From Sphingomonas sp. NFR15 (lineage in GTDB: Bacteria; Pseudomonadota; Alphaproteobacteria; Sphingomonadales; Sphingomonadaceae): a stretch of 64,000 nucleotides of DNA. Below are positions 46,590 through 55,516 of the stretch, piece by piece. The notes under the pieces are model-generated. The model did not search any database and was not told the DNA's origin. It saw nothing but the letters and a program-made list of their open reading frames with translations. How positions within the stretch are numbered: position 1 is the stretch's first letter; each line of letters begins with the position of its first letter. The stretch covers positions 62,001 to 126,000 of the forward strand of contig NZ_FMWX01000001.1 in assembly GCF_900103265.1 (NCBI RefSeq). The letters run 5' to 3'. A program made the translations under genes and the position numbers.

Positions 46590-46911
46590 GCGGGCGTGGC
46601 GAAATCGGTAGACGCACCGGACTTAAACGACTTGAGTGCTCACGGGGAAACCCGCGAAGTAGAACTGCTCAAATTCGGGGAACCCTGTAAAATGGCGATC
46701 CCGAGCCAAGCCCGTCATTCCGACGGGAAGGTGTAGAGACTAGACGGGCAGCACCTGCGCCCCGCTTGATCGAGCGGGGCATGGTGAAGGGATAGTCCAG
46801 ACCACAAACGCTTGTCCGGCGCTCTGGGCAAGTGGCGGTGAAAGCCGTAGCGGTACGAAAATCCGTCGGGCCGCGAGGCCCTTGGGGGTTCAAGTCCCCC
46901 CGCCCGCACCA
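46590..46911 (+). tRNA. tRNA-Leu (UAA) interrupted by a group I intron
   Basis: Exon 1 is 46590-46624 and exon 2 is 46858-46911; together they give an 89-nt tRNA-Leu with encoded CCA, acceptor GCGGGCG/CGCCCGC, a long variable arm (GGGCCGCGAGGCCC) and T-arm GGGGGTTCAAGTCCCCC. The split lies after U34, the first anticodon base: exon 1 ends ...GGACTT and exon 2 begins AAAATCCG, restoring anticodon UAA. This is the insertion point known from the cyanobacterial and plastid tRNA-Leu intron. The anticodon-stem base pair next to position 26 is a C-U mismatch. Confidence 0.93.
46625..46857 (+). ncRNA. Group I self-splicing-type intron in tRNA-Leu(UAA), 233 nt
   Basis: The core elements of a group I intron are readable. 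P1: exon ACUU pairs with intron GAGU, giving the required U-G pair at the 5' splice site. P2: CGGG-GAAA-CCCG. Q-type segment GATCCCGAGCCAAGCC. P6: CCCGTC/GACGGG (46711-46727). P7: GACTA (46738-46742) with TAGTC (46793-46797), embedded in GTGTAGAGACTAGACGGG and GGGATAGTCC. P8: GCCCCGCT/AGCGGGGC (46759-46780). P9: CTTGTCC with GGGCAAG. The intron ends in G (46857), the omega-G. Layout resembles the IC3 introns of cyanobacterial tRNA-Leu. No homing endonuclease is encoded. Confidence 0.92.
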
Positions 46912-46963
46912 TTTCTCCCCGAGGCCCGCATTCGCGTCACCGGCGACTGATTGCACCGCGCCG

Positions 46964-48265
46964 TTATCGCATCGCCGCAAGCATCCCGTCGATGGAGACG
47001 ATTGCGAAGCGCGTGAAATCGTCCGCCACGGCGTATGGCAGCAGCATCTCGCGCCCACGCACCAGCGCGCCGCAGCTATACACCACGTTGGGGACATAGC
47101 CGTTGCGCTCATGATCGCTGGGCTCGAGCAGCGGCTCGGCCAGCCGCCCGAGCACCTTCGCGGGATCGTCGCGGTCGAGCAACACCGCGCCCATGCAGTA
47201 ATTGCGCACCACGCCCACGCCGTGCGTTAACACCAGCCAGCCTTCGTCGATCTCGATGGGCGAGCCGCAATTGCCGATCTGAACACTCTCCCATGCGTAC
47301 AACGGCTCCAGAAGCTTGCCCTGCGCTCGCCACGTCAGCAGGTCGTCGGACGACGCCAGCCACAAATTTTCATTGTCCTGCCGCCCCAGCGCCAGGTAGC
47401 GCCCACCGATCTGACGCGGGAACAGCGCCATACCTTTGGCGTCGGCAAGGTCGCCCCGCACCGGATGCATCTTGAAGGTGCGGAAATCGTCGGTCTGGAG
47501 AAGCTCCTGGCGCGCCCCCGCCGCGCCGACCGCGGTGTAGGTGCCGATAAAGGTCAAGGGCCGGTCCGGTATCGCGAAGGGCGTGAGCCGCAAATCCTCA
47601 ATGCCGCGGCTTTGGCTTTCCACGACCGGGAACAGCACCGTCTCGGACGGTTCGCAACTGCCGGAGCAATCGAGTTGGATCGTGTCGGCGTCCTGCCAGC
47701 CTCGCACCGGGGTGGTAATCGGCGGCACGCCCCTCGCGGCGGGTGCGGCGATCTCGACATCGCCGTCGGCCCGCCACACGCCGGTCCGGAACGTCACCGA
47801 GGACAGATGCCCTTCCCCGATCCCGCGCAGTGACAGAACGAAGCCCGTGTCGCCCGCCGGCTGCATACCAATCGGCCATGCGACGATGCTGGGATTGAAC
47901 AAAGCCGCCGACTCGAACGAATATTCCGCGCTGAAATACGCACCGATCAGCAATCGACGATCTTCGTCGAGGGTCGCGACATCGACACCGGCGACGCGCC
48001 CCGCGAGATCCCCGCCGCGTGCGCGCAGCGTATCCTTGGCGCCATGATCGGCATGTCCGATCGATTCCCACAGCCGCTCGATCTGACGGGTCACCGCCGC
48101 ACCGTCGAAGGCGAGCACGCGACGGACGATTCGGGTCGTGCGGTCTTCGGGTTGATGGTCGAAGCCGGCGGGATCGGACGGCAGGAATGGCCGGATCACA
48201 GTGCGGCTCGCGTCGGGACGCAGTTCGATATCGAGCTTGCGCAGGTAAGGTTCAGTATCAGCCAT
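46964..48265 (-). CDS. Glycoside hydrolase family 130-like glycosidase/phosphorylase
   Basis: 433 aa, five-bladed beta-propeller of the PF04041/GH130 type. Family-like segments: GMALFPRQIGGRYLALGRQD, QIGNCGSPIEIDEGWLVLTHGV, YCMGAVLLDRDDP and GYVPNVVYSCGALVRG. GH130 enzymes phosphorolyse or hydrolyse beta-mannosidic bonds. No signal peptide is seen, so the enzyme is cytosolic. The start at 48265 has CGGAGA 6 bases upstream. A tiny ORF ends 11 bp before it on the same strand. Confidence 0.82.
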   Translation of the reverse strand: MADTEPYLRKLDIELRPDASRTVIRPFLPSDPAGFDHQPEDRTTRIVRRVLAFDGAAVTRQIERLWESIGHADHGAKDTLRARGGDLAGRVAGVDVATLDEDRRLLIGAYFSAEYSFESAALFNPSIVAWPIGMQPAGDTGFVLSLRGIGEGHLSSVTFRTGVWRADGDVEIAAPAARGVPPITTPVRGWQDADTIQLDCSGSCEPSETVLFPVVESQSRGIEDLRLTPFAIPDRPLTFIGTYTAVGAAGARQELLQTDDFRTFKMHPVRGDLADAKGMALFPRQIGGRYLALGRQDNENLWLASSDDLLTWRAQGKLLEPLYAWESVQIGNCGSPIEIDEGWLVLTHGVGVVRNYCMGAVLLDRDDPAKVLGRLAEPLLEPSDHERNGYVPNVVYSCGALVRGREMLLPYAVADDFTRFAIVSIDGMLAAMR

Positions 48266-48276
48266 GAGTGTCTCCG

Positions 48277-48510
48277 TCAGGCGATTGTACCAATCGCATC
48301 GGTATGAACGTCGACCCCGACCAGCCGCGCCGGCCCAAGGCTCGTGGTCAGTGCCGTATTGGTCACCTCGCATCCGCGCGCCATCAGGACGCGGCCGATC
48401 CGCCGGGCGGTTGTCGCGCGCATCGAAGCTATGCCGATAGCCGCCGATGTCTCGTAGCGGATGTCGTATCCGGCGGGGATCAGCATTGTCGCTTCAGACT
48501 CCGGCGTCAT
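48277..48510 (-). CDS. Possible small protein (77 aa) upstream of the GH130 gene
   Basis: Short frame with no recognised domain, ending 11 bp before the GH130 start. Alternative start at residue 9 (MLIPAGYDIRYETS). No convincing Shine-Dalgarno site; composition is plausible for a protein but not decisive. It may be a leader peptide or chance frame. Confidence 0.3.
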   Translation of the reverse strand: MTPESEATMLIPAGYDIRYETSAAIGIASMRATTARRIGRVLMARGCEVTNTALTTSLGPARLVGVDVHTDAIGTIA

Positions 48511-48737
48511 GCGTAAAGGTTTGTACCGGGGTCGTAACGCGATCCTCGACCGAAATGTCCACGCCTCGGGCCATGTCCCGGAAACTTACTGGAAAGTCGG
48601 GTCATGTACGCGAGATCGGCACTGGCTGATGGAGGCTCGCGCGCCGCCATGATACGGCGTTCGCTGGATGACACGGCCCGTCCGTCACGATAGCTGGTCA
48701 CATGGACCGACACCGCGAACACAACGAGCCTTCTCAC

Positions 48738-49505
48738 ATGAGTGACCGGCTGGACCGAGCGCTGCTGGGCATAGACGAGCCGTCCCCCGTCCGCATCGTC
48801 AATCCAAACGGTCGCTCACCTTTCCTGCTGATCGGCGATCACGCCGGCAATCTGGTGCCCCGCGCCTTGGAGCCATTTGGCGTGACTTCGCCGGACTTGG
48901 AGCGCCATATCGGCTGGGACATCGGTATTGCCACGCTCGGCGAGACGCTCGCCACGACGCTCGACGCGACCTTCATCGCACAACGCTATTCGCGCTTGGT
49001 GGTCGACTGCAATCGCGCCCCGGACGCCGAGGACGCCATGCCGGCGGTGAGTGACGGAACGCCGATACCCGCTAACGCCTCACTCGATGCGGAAGGCCGC
49101 GCAGCCCGCCTGGCAGCTATCCATACCCCCTATCAGGCCGCGATCGCGGCCGAACTGGCACGTCGCGACGCCGCGCGCGAGGATGCGGTTCTGGTCGCTC
49201 TGCATAGCTTCACACCCGTAATGCGCGGCTTTGCGCGACCCTGGCAGATCGGCGTCCTCCACGGCGGCGGCGACGAGGCGTACGCGCGTCGGGTATTGTT
49301 GGCGTTGGAAGCCCGCGGGGATCTCGTGGTTGGCGACAACCAGCCGTATGCGATGGACACCATCGACTTCACCATCCCCCACCACGCCTTCGCCGCAGGA
49401 CGGCGTTACGTGGAGACCGAGATCCGCCAGGATTTGCTGGAGACGGAGGCGCAAATTCACGAGTGGGCCGACCTGCTAGTAACGGTGCTGACTGCTGCGC
49501 TCTGA
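48738..49505 (+). CDS. N-formylglutamate amidohydrolase family protein
   Basis: 255 aa from ATG at 48738 (267 aa if ATG 48702 is used; neither has a strong Shine-Dalgarno site). Family motifs: LLIGDHAGNLVPRAL, HIGWDIGIATL, RLVVDCNRAP, VALHSFTPVMRG and IPHHAFAAGRRYVETEIRQDLL, with the zinc-binding His/Glu residues in place. The family includes HutG-type N-formylglutamate deformylases of histidine breakdown, but no hut genes are nearby and many alphaproteobacterial members are uncharacterised, so the substrate is open. Confidence 0.85.
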   Translation: MSDRLDRALLGIDEPSPVRIVNPNGRSPFLLIGDHAGNLVPRALEPFGVTSPDLERHIGWDIGIATLGETLATTLDATFIAQRYSRLVVDCNRAPDAEDAMPAVSDGTPIPANASLDAEGRAARLAAIHTPYQAAIAAELARRDAAREDAVLVALHSFTPVMRGFARPWQIGVLHGGGDEAYARRVLLALEARGDLVVGDNQPYAMDTIDFTIPHHAFAAGRRYVETEIRQDLLETEAQIHEWADLLVTVLTAAL

Positions 49506-49525
49506 TTCTTTCCGCTCCCGGAGGA

Positions 49526-50992
49526 TCATGGCGCATAGGTGATCGTTGCCTGCCCGGTCGCGCGGACCGGCATGAACAGGCCCTTCCCCGTGACGGCCAA
49601 CGTACCGTTCTCCACCTTGGTCACATCCGCCGACAAGACGAAATCCCCCTCGCGCCGCGCACCTATCGCTTTCTGTGCCGCCCGCAGCACCTTGGCGTAG
49701 TCGGGCGCGAAATCATGGCTGAGACCGCGCGCGATGCTATCGCGGATCGATCCGTCCTTGAACAATGCGATCAGGAGGTTCGTCACCCCGCTGTCGGTGT
49801 CGGTGGCAATACCTACGTCGCGAACGCGCACCAGTTGCGACCCTTTGACGTTGTAGGGGACCGCCGTCAGCCAGACCTGTCCCTTGGTCGACAGCAGGGG
49901 AGCGGTACGCGCATGGGCCTTCGCCTTCACACCCACCGCGAGGTGCCCGCCGGTCGTCGCATAAACCGTCACGTCGCCAAACTCGACTTCGACAGGGCCG
50001 ATCCCCGGTAGCGATATCCCCCTTTTCGCGCGCCTGACCAGCGCCCGTTTCACCACCGGCTCCAGTTGCGCATAGTCGGCCAGCACCGGCACGAAAAAAT
50101 TGATGCCGCGCTTGTCGGTGGTCGGTGCGGGCGGCGGCAGCGGCGTCGCCACCGGGTCGCTCGGCCGGTCCCCGACGAAGGTCTCGGTCAGCGCATCGGC
50201 GGAGAGCAGGAGAGTCAGCCTGCGGCCCGAGACATGATAACCGCCAAAGCCAAGCCGCTTGGGGGTCACCCGCATCCAGGCCGGGGGTTTATCGCGGTTG
50301 AGCATGATCGACGTGAAGCCTTTGGGCCACGCCGATGCGAGCTTCCCATGCAGGTCGAGTTTGTTGAGTTCGCGCGGCAGGCTCTGCTCCAGGCTGGCGA
50401 TAACCGGCGTCAGCCTCGCGTCCGCCTTGGTCGCGAACTCGATACGCTGGCCAAGGAAGTCGATCCCCGGCGCGGTCGTCCAGTCATAGGCGATCCGGAC
50501 CGTCGCGGTCGGCTTCCAGTCGCCGGTGATCGACAGCCGCGCGACAGCGCGCACAACAGCGTCGCCGGTCGCGGTCTTCGAGACGATCCCGCCGACTTTC
50601 TCCGCCGTAATCGCCGCATGCACGGGGAAGGTGATCGTCAGCCTGTCGCCGCTTCCCCCCAACACCAGCCGTCCGCGTGTGACCGCGCCAACCACGCGGC
50701 AGCCGAGGTCCGGCAACAATTTGACCCTGGCGATCCTGAGATCGACCCGTTGAGCGCCAACGCACTTGTCGAGCCGCTTGTCGATCCGCCAGAGCCGGCG
50801 CGGCGTCTTGGCCTCCAGCGCGCGTTGCACGTCGTCGAGCGATCCCGAAATCGGCACCACGATCGACGATGTTTCGATCGGAAAATCGGGCGCGCTCTCC
50901 ACCCTCAGCGGTGGGGGCACCCGCACCTTATGGCCGCACGCGTTCACCAGTAGCGACGCGGTCGCCAGCACCACGATCGAACGAGATTCCAA
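49526..50992 (-). CDS. DUF4403 family lipoprotein
   Basis: 488 aa from a TTG start at 50992, chosen because AGAGGA lies 7 bases upstream and it opens a lipoprotein signal directly (VVLATASLLVNAC, lipobox LVNAC). A longer TTG start at 51034 would add 14 residues before the signal. The mature protein is mostly beta-structure with repeated segments, typical of DUF4403, a family of envelope proteins of unknown function. It runs convergently with the amidohydrolase gene (20 bp between stops). Confidence 0.85.
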   Translation of the reverse strand: MESRSIVVLATASLLVNACGHKVRVPPPLRVESAPDFPIETSSIVVPISGSLDDVQRALEAKTPRRLWRIDKRLDKCVGAQRVDLRIARVKLLPDLGCRVVGAVTRGRLVLGGSGDRLTITFPVHAAITAEKVGGIVSKTATGDAVVRAVARLSITGDWKPTATVRIAYDWTTAPGIDFLGQRIEFATKADARLTPVIASLEQSLPRELNKLDLHGKLASAWPKGFTSIMLNRDKPPAWMRVTPKRLGFGGYHVSGRRLTLLLSADALTETFVGDRPSDPVATPLPPPAPTTDKRGINFFVPVLADYAQLEPVVKRALVRRAKRGISLPGIGPVEVEFGDVTVYATTGGHLAVGVKAKAHARTAPLLSTKGQVWLTAVPYNVKGSQLVRVRDVGIATDTDSGVTNLLIALFKDGSIRDSIARGLSHDFAPDYAKVLRAAQKAIGARREGDFVLSADVTKVENGTLAVTGKGLFMPVRATGQATITYAP

Positions 50993-51104
50993 AAACCAAT
51001 CCTCTCGGACAGGCGAACGTTCGACGCGGCGCAATAGTGCCGGGTAACATCCGGCGGCGGCGGACAGCTCTCGAACTCAGCCACGCCACAGCCGAACCGC
51101 TCGG

Positions 51105-51920
51105 CTATCCGACGAACGCCCGCTCGATCACGAAATCACCCGGATGCGCGTTCGAGCCTTCCTTGAAGCCCTCGGCCTCGAGCATCTTCGCAAAATCGTG
51201 GATCATCGCGTTGCTGCCGCACAGCATGACCCGGTCAGTCGCTGGATCAAGTTTCTTTGGGCCGGTCAGCGGCGCTTCGAACAAGGTGCCGTCCTCGATC
51301 AGCCCGTCGATCCTCTTGCCGTTGCGGAACGGTTCGCGCGTGACGGTCGGGATGTAGTGGAACTGAGCCGCCGCCTCGTCGGCAACGAGCGGATCGTCTG
51401 CAAGCTGCGCGGTCATTTCGTCGTGGTAAGCGAGATCGCTCACGCGACGGACGCTATGCACGACTACAACTTGCGAGAAGCGTTCGTACACGTCGGGGTC
51501 GCGGATCAAGCTGAGAAACGGCGCGAGTCCGGTGCCGGTCGACAGCAGGAACAAGCGGCTGCCCGGCAACAGCGCATCACACACCAACGTGCCCACCGGC
51601 TTACGGCCAAGATAGACCTGATCGCCCGGCTGGACCTTTTGCAGCCGCGAGGTGAGCGGGCCGTCCTGAACCTTGATCGAAAGGAATTCGAGTTCCTCGG
51701 CATAGGCCGGGCTGGCGATCGAATAGGCGCGCATCAGCGGCTTGGCACCGTCGTCGAGGCCGATCATCACGAACTCTCCCGACCGGAAACGGAACGACGC
51801 CGGCCGCTCGATCGCGAAGCTGAACAGATGCTCGTTCCAATGGCGGACCCACTTGACCTCGACCGAGTGAAAGGCCGCGTTGTCAGGGATCAGCCGCGGG
51901 GTGGTGACAGGCGCGTTCAT
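51105..51920 (-). CDS. fpr: Ferredoxin-NADP(+) reductase
   Basis: 271-aa flavoprotein. FAD-binding motif LMRAYSIASPAYAEELEFLSI, NADP-binding LFLLSTGTGLAPFLSLIRDP and VMLCGSNAMIHDF, and the C-terminal ERAFVG are those of bacterial subclass I Fpr. It exchanges electrons between NADPH and ferredoxin or flavodoxin and often serves the oxidative stress response. ATG at 51920 is preferred over a TTG at 51944. Confidence 0.93.
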   Translation of the reverse strand: MNAPVTTPRLIPDNAAFHSVEVKWVRHWNEHLFSFAIERPASFRFRSGEFVMIGLDDGAKPLMRAYSIASPAYAEELEFLSIKVQDGPLTSRLQKVQPGDQVYLGRKPVGTLVCDALLPGSRLFLLSTGTGLAPFLSLIRDPDVYERFSQVVVVHSVRRVSDLAYHDEMTAQLADDPLVADEAAAQFHYIPTVTREPFRNGKRIDGLIEDGTLFEAPLTGPKKLDPATDRVMLCGSNAMIHDFAKMLEAEGFKEGSNAHPGDFVIERAFVG

Positions 51921-52279
51921 TGTAACAGGATTCCGTTCAGTCAAACCGTAAAGACGTGCCCGTCGCCTCTACAGACCCATCGAACAAGGTCAACAATATG
52001 ATCCGCTCGGTACCGCGCTCGCTCGATCAGGATGCGCCGTTAGCCGCCGGCCGATTATACGGAAATCCGCTGTTGTCATTCAGTACGGGCCGGGGTGATC
52101 GATGATGCCCTCGCGCGCTTGCACCTTCGGTTTGCAGCAGCGATCGGCGGGCTGACGCGCTCCGTCATCGACTCGACGCAACACCGATTGCCTATGCTGG
52201 CGATAGGAATATCATGGCGTCATAACCGGAGTCGCGGCCCACCCGACCCGAACGGCGAGATCCCTCGAGGAGTCCGGTC
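51921..52279. other. 359-bp divergent gap with no gene
   Basis: Holds the leaders of fpr (minus) and the hydrolase-like gene (plus). No EcfG promoter, RNA gene or repeat was found. Confidence 0.4.
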
Positions 52280-52819
52280 ATGACGTTGGAGAGCGACTTT
52301 TTCGGCACCCATCCGCTTCTCACCGTTACGGTGGCGGGCGATCGTGCACCGGAGTGGCCGGCGGCTAACCGCAAGGACGTCCGCACCCTCGCGCTCGATA
52401 TGAGACACAAGCATCATCGCGGTTTCTGGGCGATGCAACTCGATGAGGCAGCGCGCGCGGCGGGCGAGCCGCATGTGGTGGTCGCGCGCGGTCTCGCCTG
52501 CCTTGCCGTGGTCCGCTGGGCACAGCTCTCGCCGAAATCCTACCTCGGCAATATCGCGGGCGCCTGCCTGTTCTCGCCGCTGTCGTTCATGCCGGCGCAG
52601 GCGCCGCTCGCGCAGGCGCTGCAACCCAGCCCAACCCTGCCGCTGCCATTTCCATCGCTGGTGGTCGAGCATCGTACCGCGCCGCTCGTCGCGCATCTGC
52701 TCACGCTCATCGATAGCTGGGGCAGCCATTTCATCGACATAGCCGATTTCGCTGCGCCCGATCTCTCGCCCCCTGTCAGGGTCGAACCTCATCTGCCGGG
52801 CAGCCGTCTCTGGCGCTAG
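52280..52819 (+). CDS. RBBP9/YdeN-like alpha/beta-hydrolase homologue lacking the nucleophile Ser
   Basis: 179 aa. The layout follows small RBBP9-type serine hydrolases: the elbow strand VVVARGLACLAVVRWA, then SPLSFMPAQAP, then LPFPSLVVEHRTAPLV and LIDSWGSHFIDIADF. In the family the elbow reads HSxG; here it is R70-G-L-A-C, so the Ser is replaced by Gly71. The usual GHIN motif after the SWG segment is also gone (IADFAAPDL). The frame is intact and GAGGAG precedes the ATG, so this is an expressed, probably non-enzymatic protein rather than a decayed gene. Confidence 0.7.
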   Translation: MTLESDFFGTHPLLTVTVAGDRAPEWPAANRKDVRTLALDMRHKHHRGFWAMQLDEAARAAGEPHVVVARGLACLAVVRWAQLSPKSYLGNIAGACLFSPLSFMPAQAPLAQALQPSPTLPLPFPSLVVEHRTAPLVAHLLTLIDSWGSHFIDIADFAAPDLSPPVRVEPHLPGSRLWR

Positions 52820-52897
52820 GCGGCCCGGCGCCATGCGATAACTGCGCTGGAAAAAAGCTCTGCGGCACGCAATTGCCACACCCGATCTTCCCCGATA

Positions 52898-52911
52898 TGG
52901 TAGCGCTATCG
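52898..52911 (+). promoter_or_regulatory. xyl-box operator upstream of the xylose operon
   Basis: TGGTAGCGCTATCG matches 12 of 14 positions of the xyl-box TGGTAGCGCTAACA known from Xanthomonas and Caulobacter xylose genes, where a LacI-type XylR repressor binds. It lies about 35 bases before the GH43 start, suitable for repression. Confidence 0.7.
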
Positions 52912-52946
52912 TATCAATCGAGCCTCTCCAGAAGGCTAAGAGGGTG

Positions 52947-54047
52947 ATGAACGGCATGCTACTTCGCACATCGATCACAATCGCGGCGCTGCTCACCGCG
53001 AGTGCGCTCGCCGCGCAAGCTCATGAGGATAGCAAGGGGGCTGATGCCTCGCGCTTCCTGTCGCAACCGCTGGTGACCTCGATCTACACCGCCGACCCTT
53101 CTGCGCATGTTTTCAACGGCAAGATCTACGTTTATCCATCGCATGACGTGCCGACCGACACGCCTGACGACGACCTCGGCAACGAATATGCCATGCACGA
53201 TTATCGCGTGCTGCGGATGGATCGGATCGGCGGGCCGGTCACGGTCGGCCCGGTCGCCCTTGATGTGAAGGACGTTCCGTGGGCCTCCAAACAGATGTGG
53301 GCGCCCGACGCCGCCTATAAGAACGGCACCTATTACCTGTATTTCCCGGCGCGTGATAAGTCGAAAGACAAAAACGGTCTCGGGGCGTTCAAGATCGGCG
53401 TCGCCACGTCGAAGAACCCGATGGGCCCGTTCAAGGCCGAGCCCAAGCCGATCCCGGGCAGCTTTTCGATGGACCCGGCGGTGTTCACCGACACAGACGG
53501 CAAGACCTACATGTATTTCGGCGGCATCTGGGGCGGCCAGCTTCAGCGCTGGGCCAAGGGCACGTATGATCCCAATGGCAGCGACACCGATCTGATGCAG
53601 GACGATCAGCCCGCGCTGTCGGGCAAGGTCGTGCGTATGAACGCCGACATGAAAACCTTCGCCGAAAAACCTCGCGACGCGGTGATCCTCGGCGAGGACG
53701 GCCAGCCGGTGAAGGGCGGCGAGCACGACAAGCGCTTCTTTGAAGGCTCTTGGATGTTCAAGCGCGGCTCCACCTATTATTACACCTATTCGACGGGCGA
53801 CACGCACTTCCTGAGCTACGCGACCGGGACCAATCCATATGGTCCGTTCACGTTCCGCGGGCATTTCCTCCTGCCGGTGCAAGGCTGGACGACGCATCAC
53901 TCGATCATCGAGCACGGCGGCAAATGGTGGCTGTTCTATGCGGATACGCAGCTCAGCAACAAGAACCACCTGCGCAACGTCAAGGTCACCGAGTTGTTCT
54001 TCAACCAAGACGGCTCGATCAAGCCCATCAATCCGTTCGTGAAGTAA
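52947..54047 (+). CDS. Glycoside hydrolase family 43 xylosidase/arabinofuranosidase, secreted
   Basis: 366 aa with signal peptide ending AAQAHE. The three GH43 acidic residues are visible: Asp base in YTADPSAHVF, Asp in SMDPAVFTDTDG, and Glu acid in FFEGSWMFKRG. It should release xylose or arabinose from xylo-oligomers in the periplasm. ATG 52947 is preferred on spacing from AAGAGG; 52956 is also possible. First gene of the operon, 6 bp before xylB and 35 bp behind the xyl-box. Confidence 0.9.
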   Translation: MNGMLLRTSITIAALLTASALAAQAHEDSKGADASRFLSQPLVTSIYTADPSAHVFNGKIYVYPSHDVPTDTPDDDLGNEYAMHDYRVLRMDRIGGPVTVGPVALDVKDVPWASKQMWAPDAAYKNGTYYLYFPARDKSKDKNGLGAFKIGVATSKNPMGPFKAEPKPIPGSFSMDPAVFTDTDGKTYMYFGGIWGGQLQRWAKGTYDPNGSDTDLMQDDQPALSGKVVRMNADMKTFAEKPRDAVILGEDGQPVKGGEHDKRFFEGSWMFKRGSTYYYTYSTGDTHFLSYATGTNPYGPFTFRGHFLLPVQGWTTHHSIIEHGGKWWLFYADTQLSNKNHLRNVKVTELFFNQDGSIKPINPFVK

Positions 54048-54052
54048 CACGC

Positions 54053-55516
54053 ATGTTCCTCGGCATCGATATCGGCACGTCGGGCGTCAAGGCCGTCGTC
54101 ATCGACACCCACGGCAGCGTGGTGGGTCAGGGCACGGCCGCGCTCACCGTGCAGCGCCCTCACCCGCTCTGGTCCGAGCAGGATCCCGATAGCTGGTGGG
54201 CGGCGACCACCGCCGCGGTGCAGGCGATCGATGCCGATGTGCGGCGCGCGGTGCGCGGCATTGGCCTCGCCGGCCAGATGCATGGCGCGACCTTGCTCGG
54301 CGCTGACGACAAACCCTTGCGCCCGGCGATCCTGTGGAACGACGGTCGCAGCGCTGCCGAATGCGCCGAGTTGGAAGCCGCGACGCCACTGTTCCAGTCG
54401 GTCGGCGGCAACATCGTCATGCCGGGTTTCACCGCGCCCAAGCTGGCGTGGGTGCGCAAGCACGAACCCGACGTGTTCGCCGCGACCAAGCTGGTGCTGC
54501 TGCCGAAAGATTATGTTCGCCTGCTGATGACCGGCGAAAAGGCATCGGACATGTCCGATTCGGCCGGTACGCTCTGGCTCGATGTCGCCGGTCGGACCTG
54601 GAGCAACGACCTGCTCGCCGCGTGCGGGCTGGACGTCAGCCAGATGCCGGCGCTGGTCGAAGGCCCGCAAACCACCGGGCGGCTGAGCGCGCAGGTGGCC
54701 GAACTGTGGGGCATGCCGCAGGTACCGGTCGCGGGCGGCGGCGGCGACAATGCGGCGGGCGCGGCGGGGGTCGGTGTCGTCAAGGATGGCGACGCGCTGC
54801 TGTCGCTTGGCACGTCGGGCGTGATCTTCGTCGCCAATGATGCCTTCCGGCCCAACCCGGCGCGCGCCGTCCACGCCTTCTGCCACTGCCTGCCCGATAT
54901 GTGGCATCAGATGGCGGTGCATCTCTCGGCGGCGTCCTGCATCGACTGGGTCGCGCGGCTGACCGGAGCGGCGGGTGCGGCCGATCTGTTCGCGCGCGCC
55001 GAAAAGGCCGGTCCTGCGAGCGGCCCCGAACTGTTCCTCCCTTATCTCTCCGGCGAGCGCACGCCGCACAACGATGCCGAGGTGCGCGGCGCGTTCCTGC
55101 GGCTGGACAATGACACCGGCCCTGAGCGGCTGGCACAGGCCGTGCTCGAAGGCGTCGCCTTCGCGCTCGCCGACGGGCTGGACGCGCTCCGCGGTGCAGG
55201 CACTGAGGTTGCCAAGCTGTCGGTGATCGGCGGCGGCGCACGCTCACGCTATTGGGGTGCGACGCTCGCGGCTGCGTTGAACACGCCGTTGGTCTATCTT
55301 CAGGGCGGCGAAGTCGGCCCGGCGCTTGGCGCCGCCCGGCTTGCCCAGATCGCGGTCGATGGCGGCTCGCCCGCAGAAGTCTGCGTCGCACCGCCAGTCG
55401 CCCACGTCATCGAACCCGATGCCGCGTTGGTCGATCGGCTCGCCCCCAAGCTCGCCGCGTTCCGCGACGCCTATGCTCACATCACCCCCCAGAATATCAC
55501 CCCAAGGAGTGCCTGA
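54053..55516 (+). CDS. xylB: Xylulokinase
   Basis: 487-aa FGGY-family kinase. N-terminal phosphate motif [29 protein letters not shown] and ILWNDGRS are xylulokinase-type substrate motifs; the ADENINE-side motif [13 protein letters not shown] is near the C-terminus. It phosphorylates D-xylulose for entry into the pentose phosphate pathway. It starts 6 bp after the GH43 stop and its TGA overlaps the xylA ATG by one base (TGATG). Confidence 0.95.
   Translation: MFLGIDIGTSGVKAVVIDTHGSVVGQGTAALTVQRPHPLWSEQDPDSWWAATTAAVQAIDADVRRAVRGIGLAGQMHGATLLGADDKPLRPAILWNDGRSAAECAELEAATPLFQSVGGNIVMPGFTAPKLAWVRKHEPDVFAATKLVLLPKDYVRLLMTGEKASDMSDSAGTLWLDVAGRTWSNDLLAACGLDVSQMPALVEGPQTTGRLSAQVAELWGMPQVPVAGGGGDNAAGAAGVGVVKDGDALLSLGTSGVIFVANDAFRPNPARAVHAFCHCLPDMWHQMAVHLSAASCIDWVARLTGAAGAADLFARAEKAGPASGPELFLPYLSGERTPHNDAEVRGAFLRLDNDTGPERLAQAVLEGVAFALADGLDALRGAGTEVAKLSVIGGGARSRYWGATLAAALNTPLVYLQGGEVGPALGAARLAQIAVDGGSPAEVCVAPPVAHVIEPDAALVDRLAPKLAAFRDAYAHITPQNITPRSA

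Noticed and set aside
46625..46857. Group II intron or small RNA instead of group I intron
   Set aside because: P7/P8 core, U-G at the 5' site and terminal G are group I features; no domain V hairpin or GUGYG start.
46669..47112. Open frame overlapping the tRNA-Leu intron, possible homing endonuclease
   Set aside because: No LAGLIDADG, HNH or GIY-YIG motif; it spans the intron and the exon, so it cannot be an intron ORF.
52944..54050. 363-aa minus-strand frame opposite the GH43 gene
   Set aside because: No domain; antisense of a gene with all GH43 catalytic residues.
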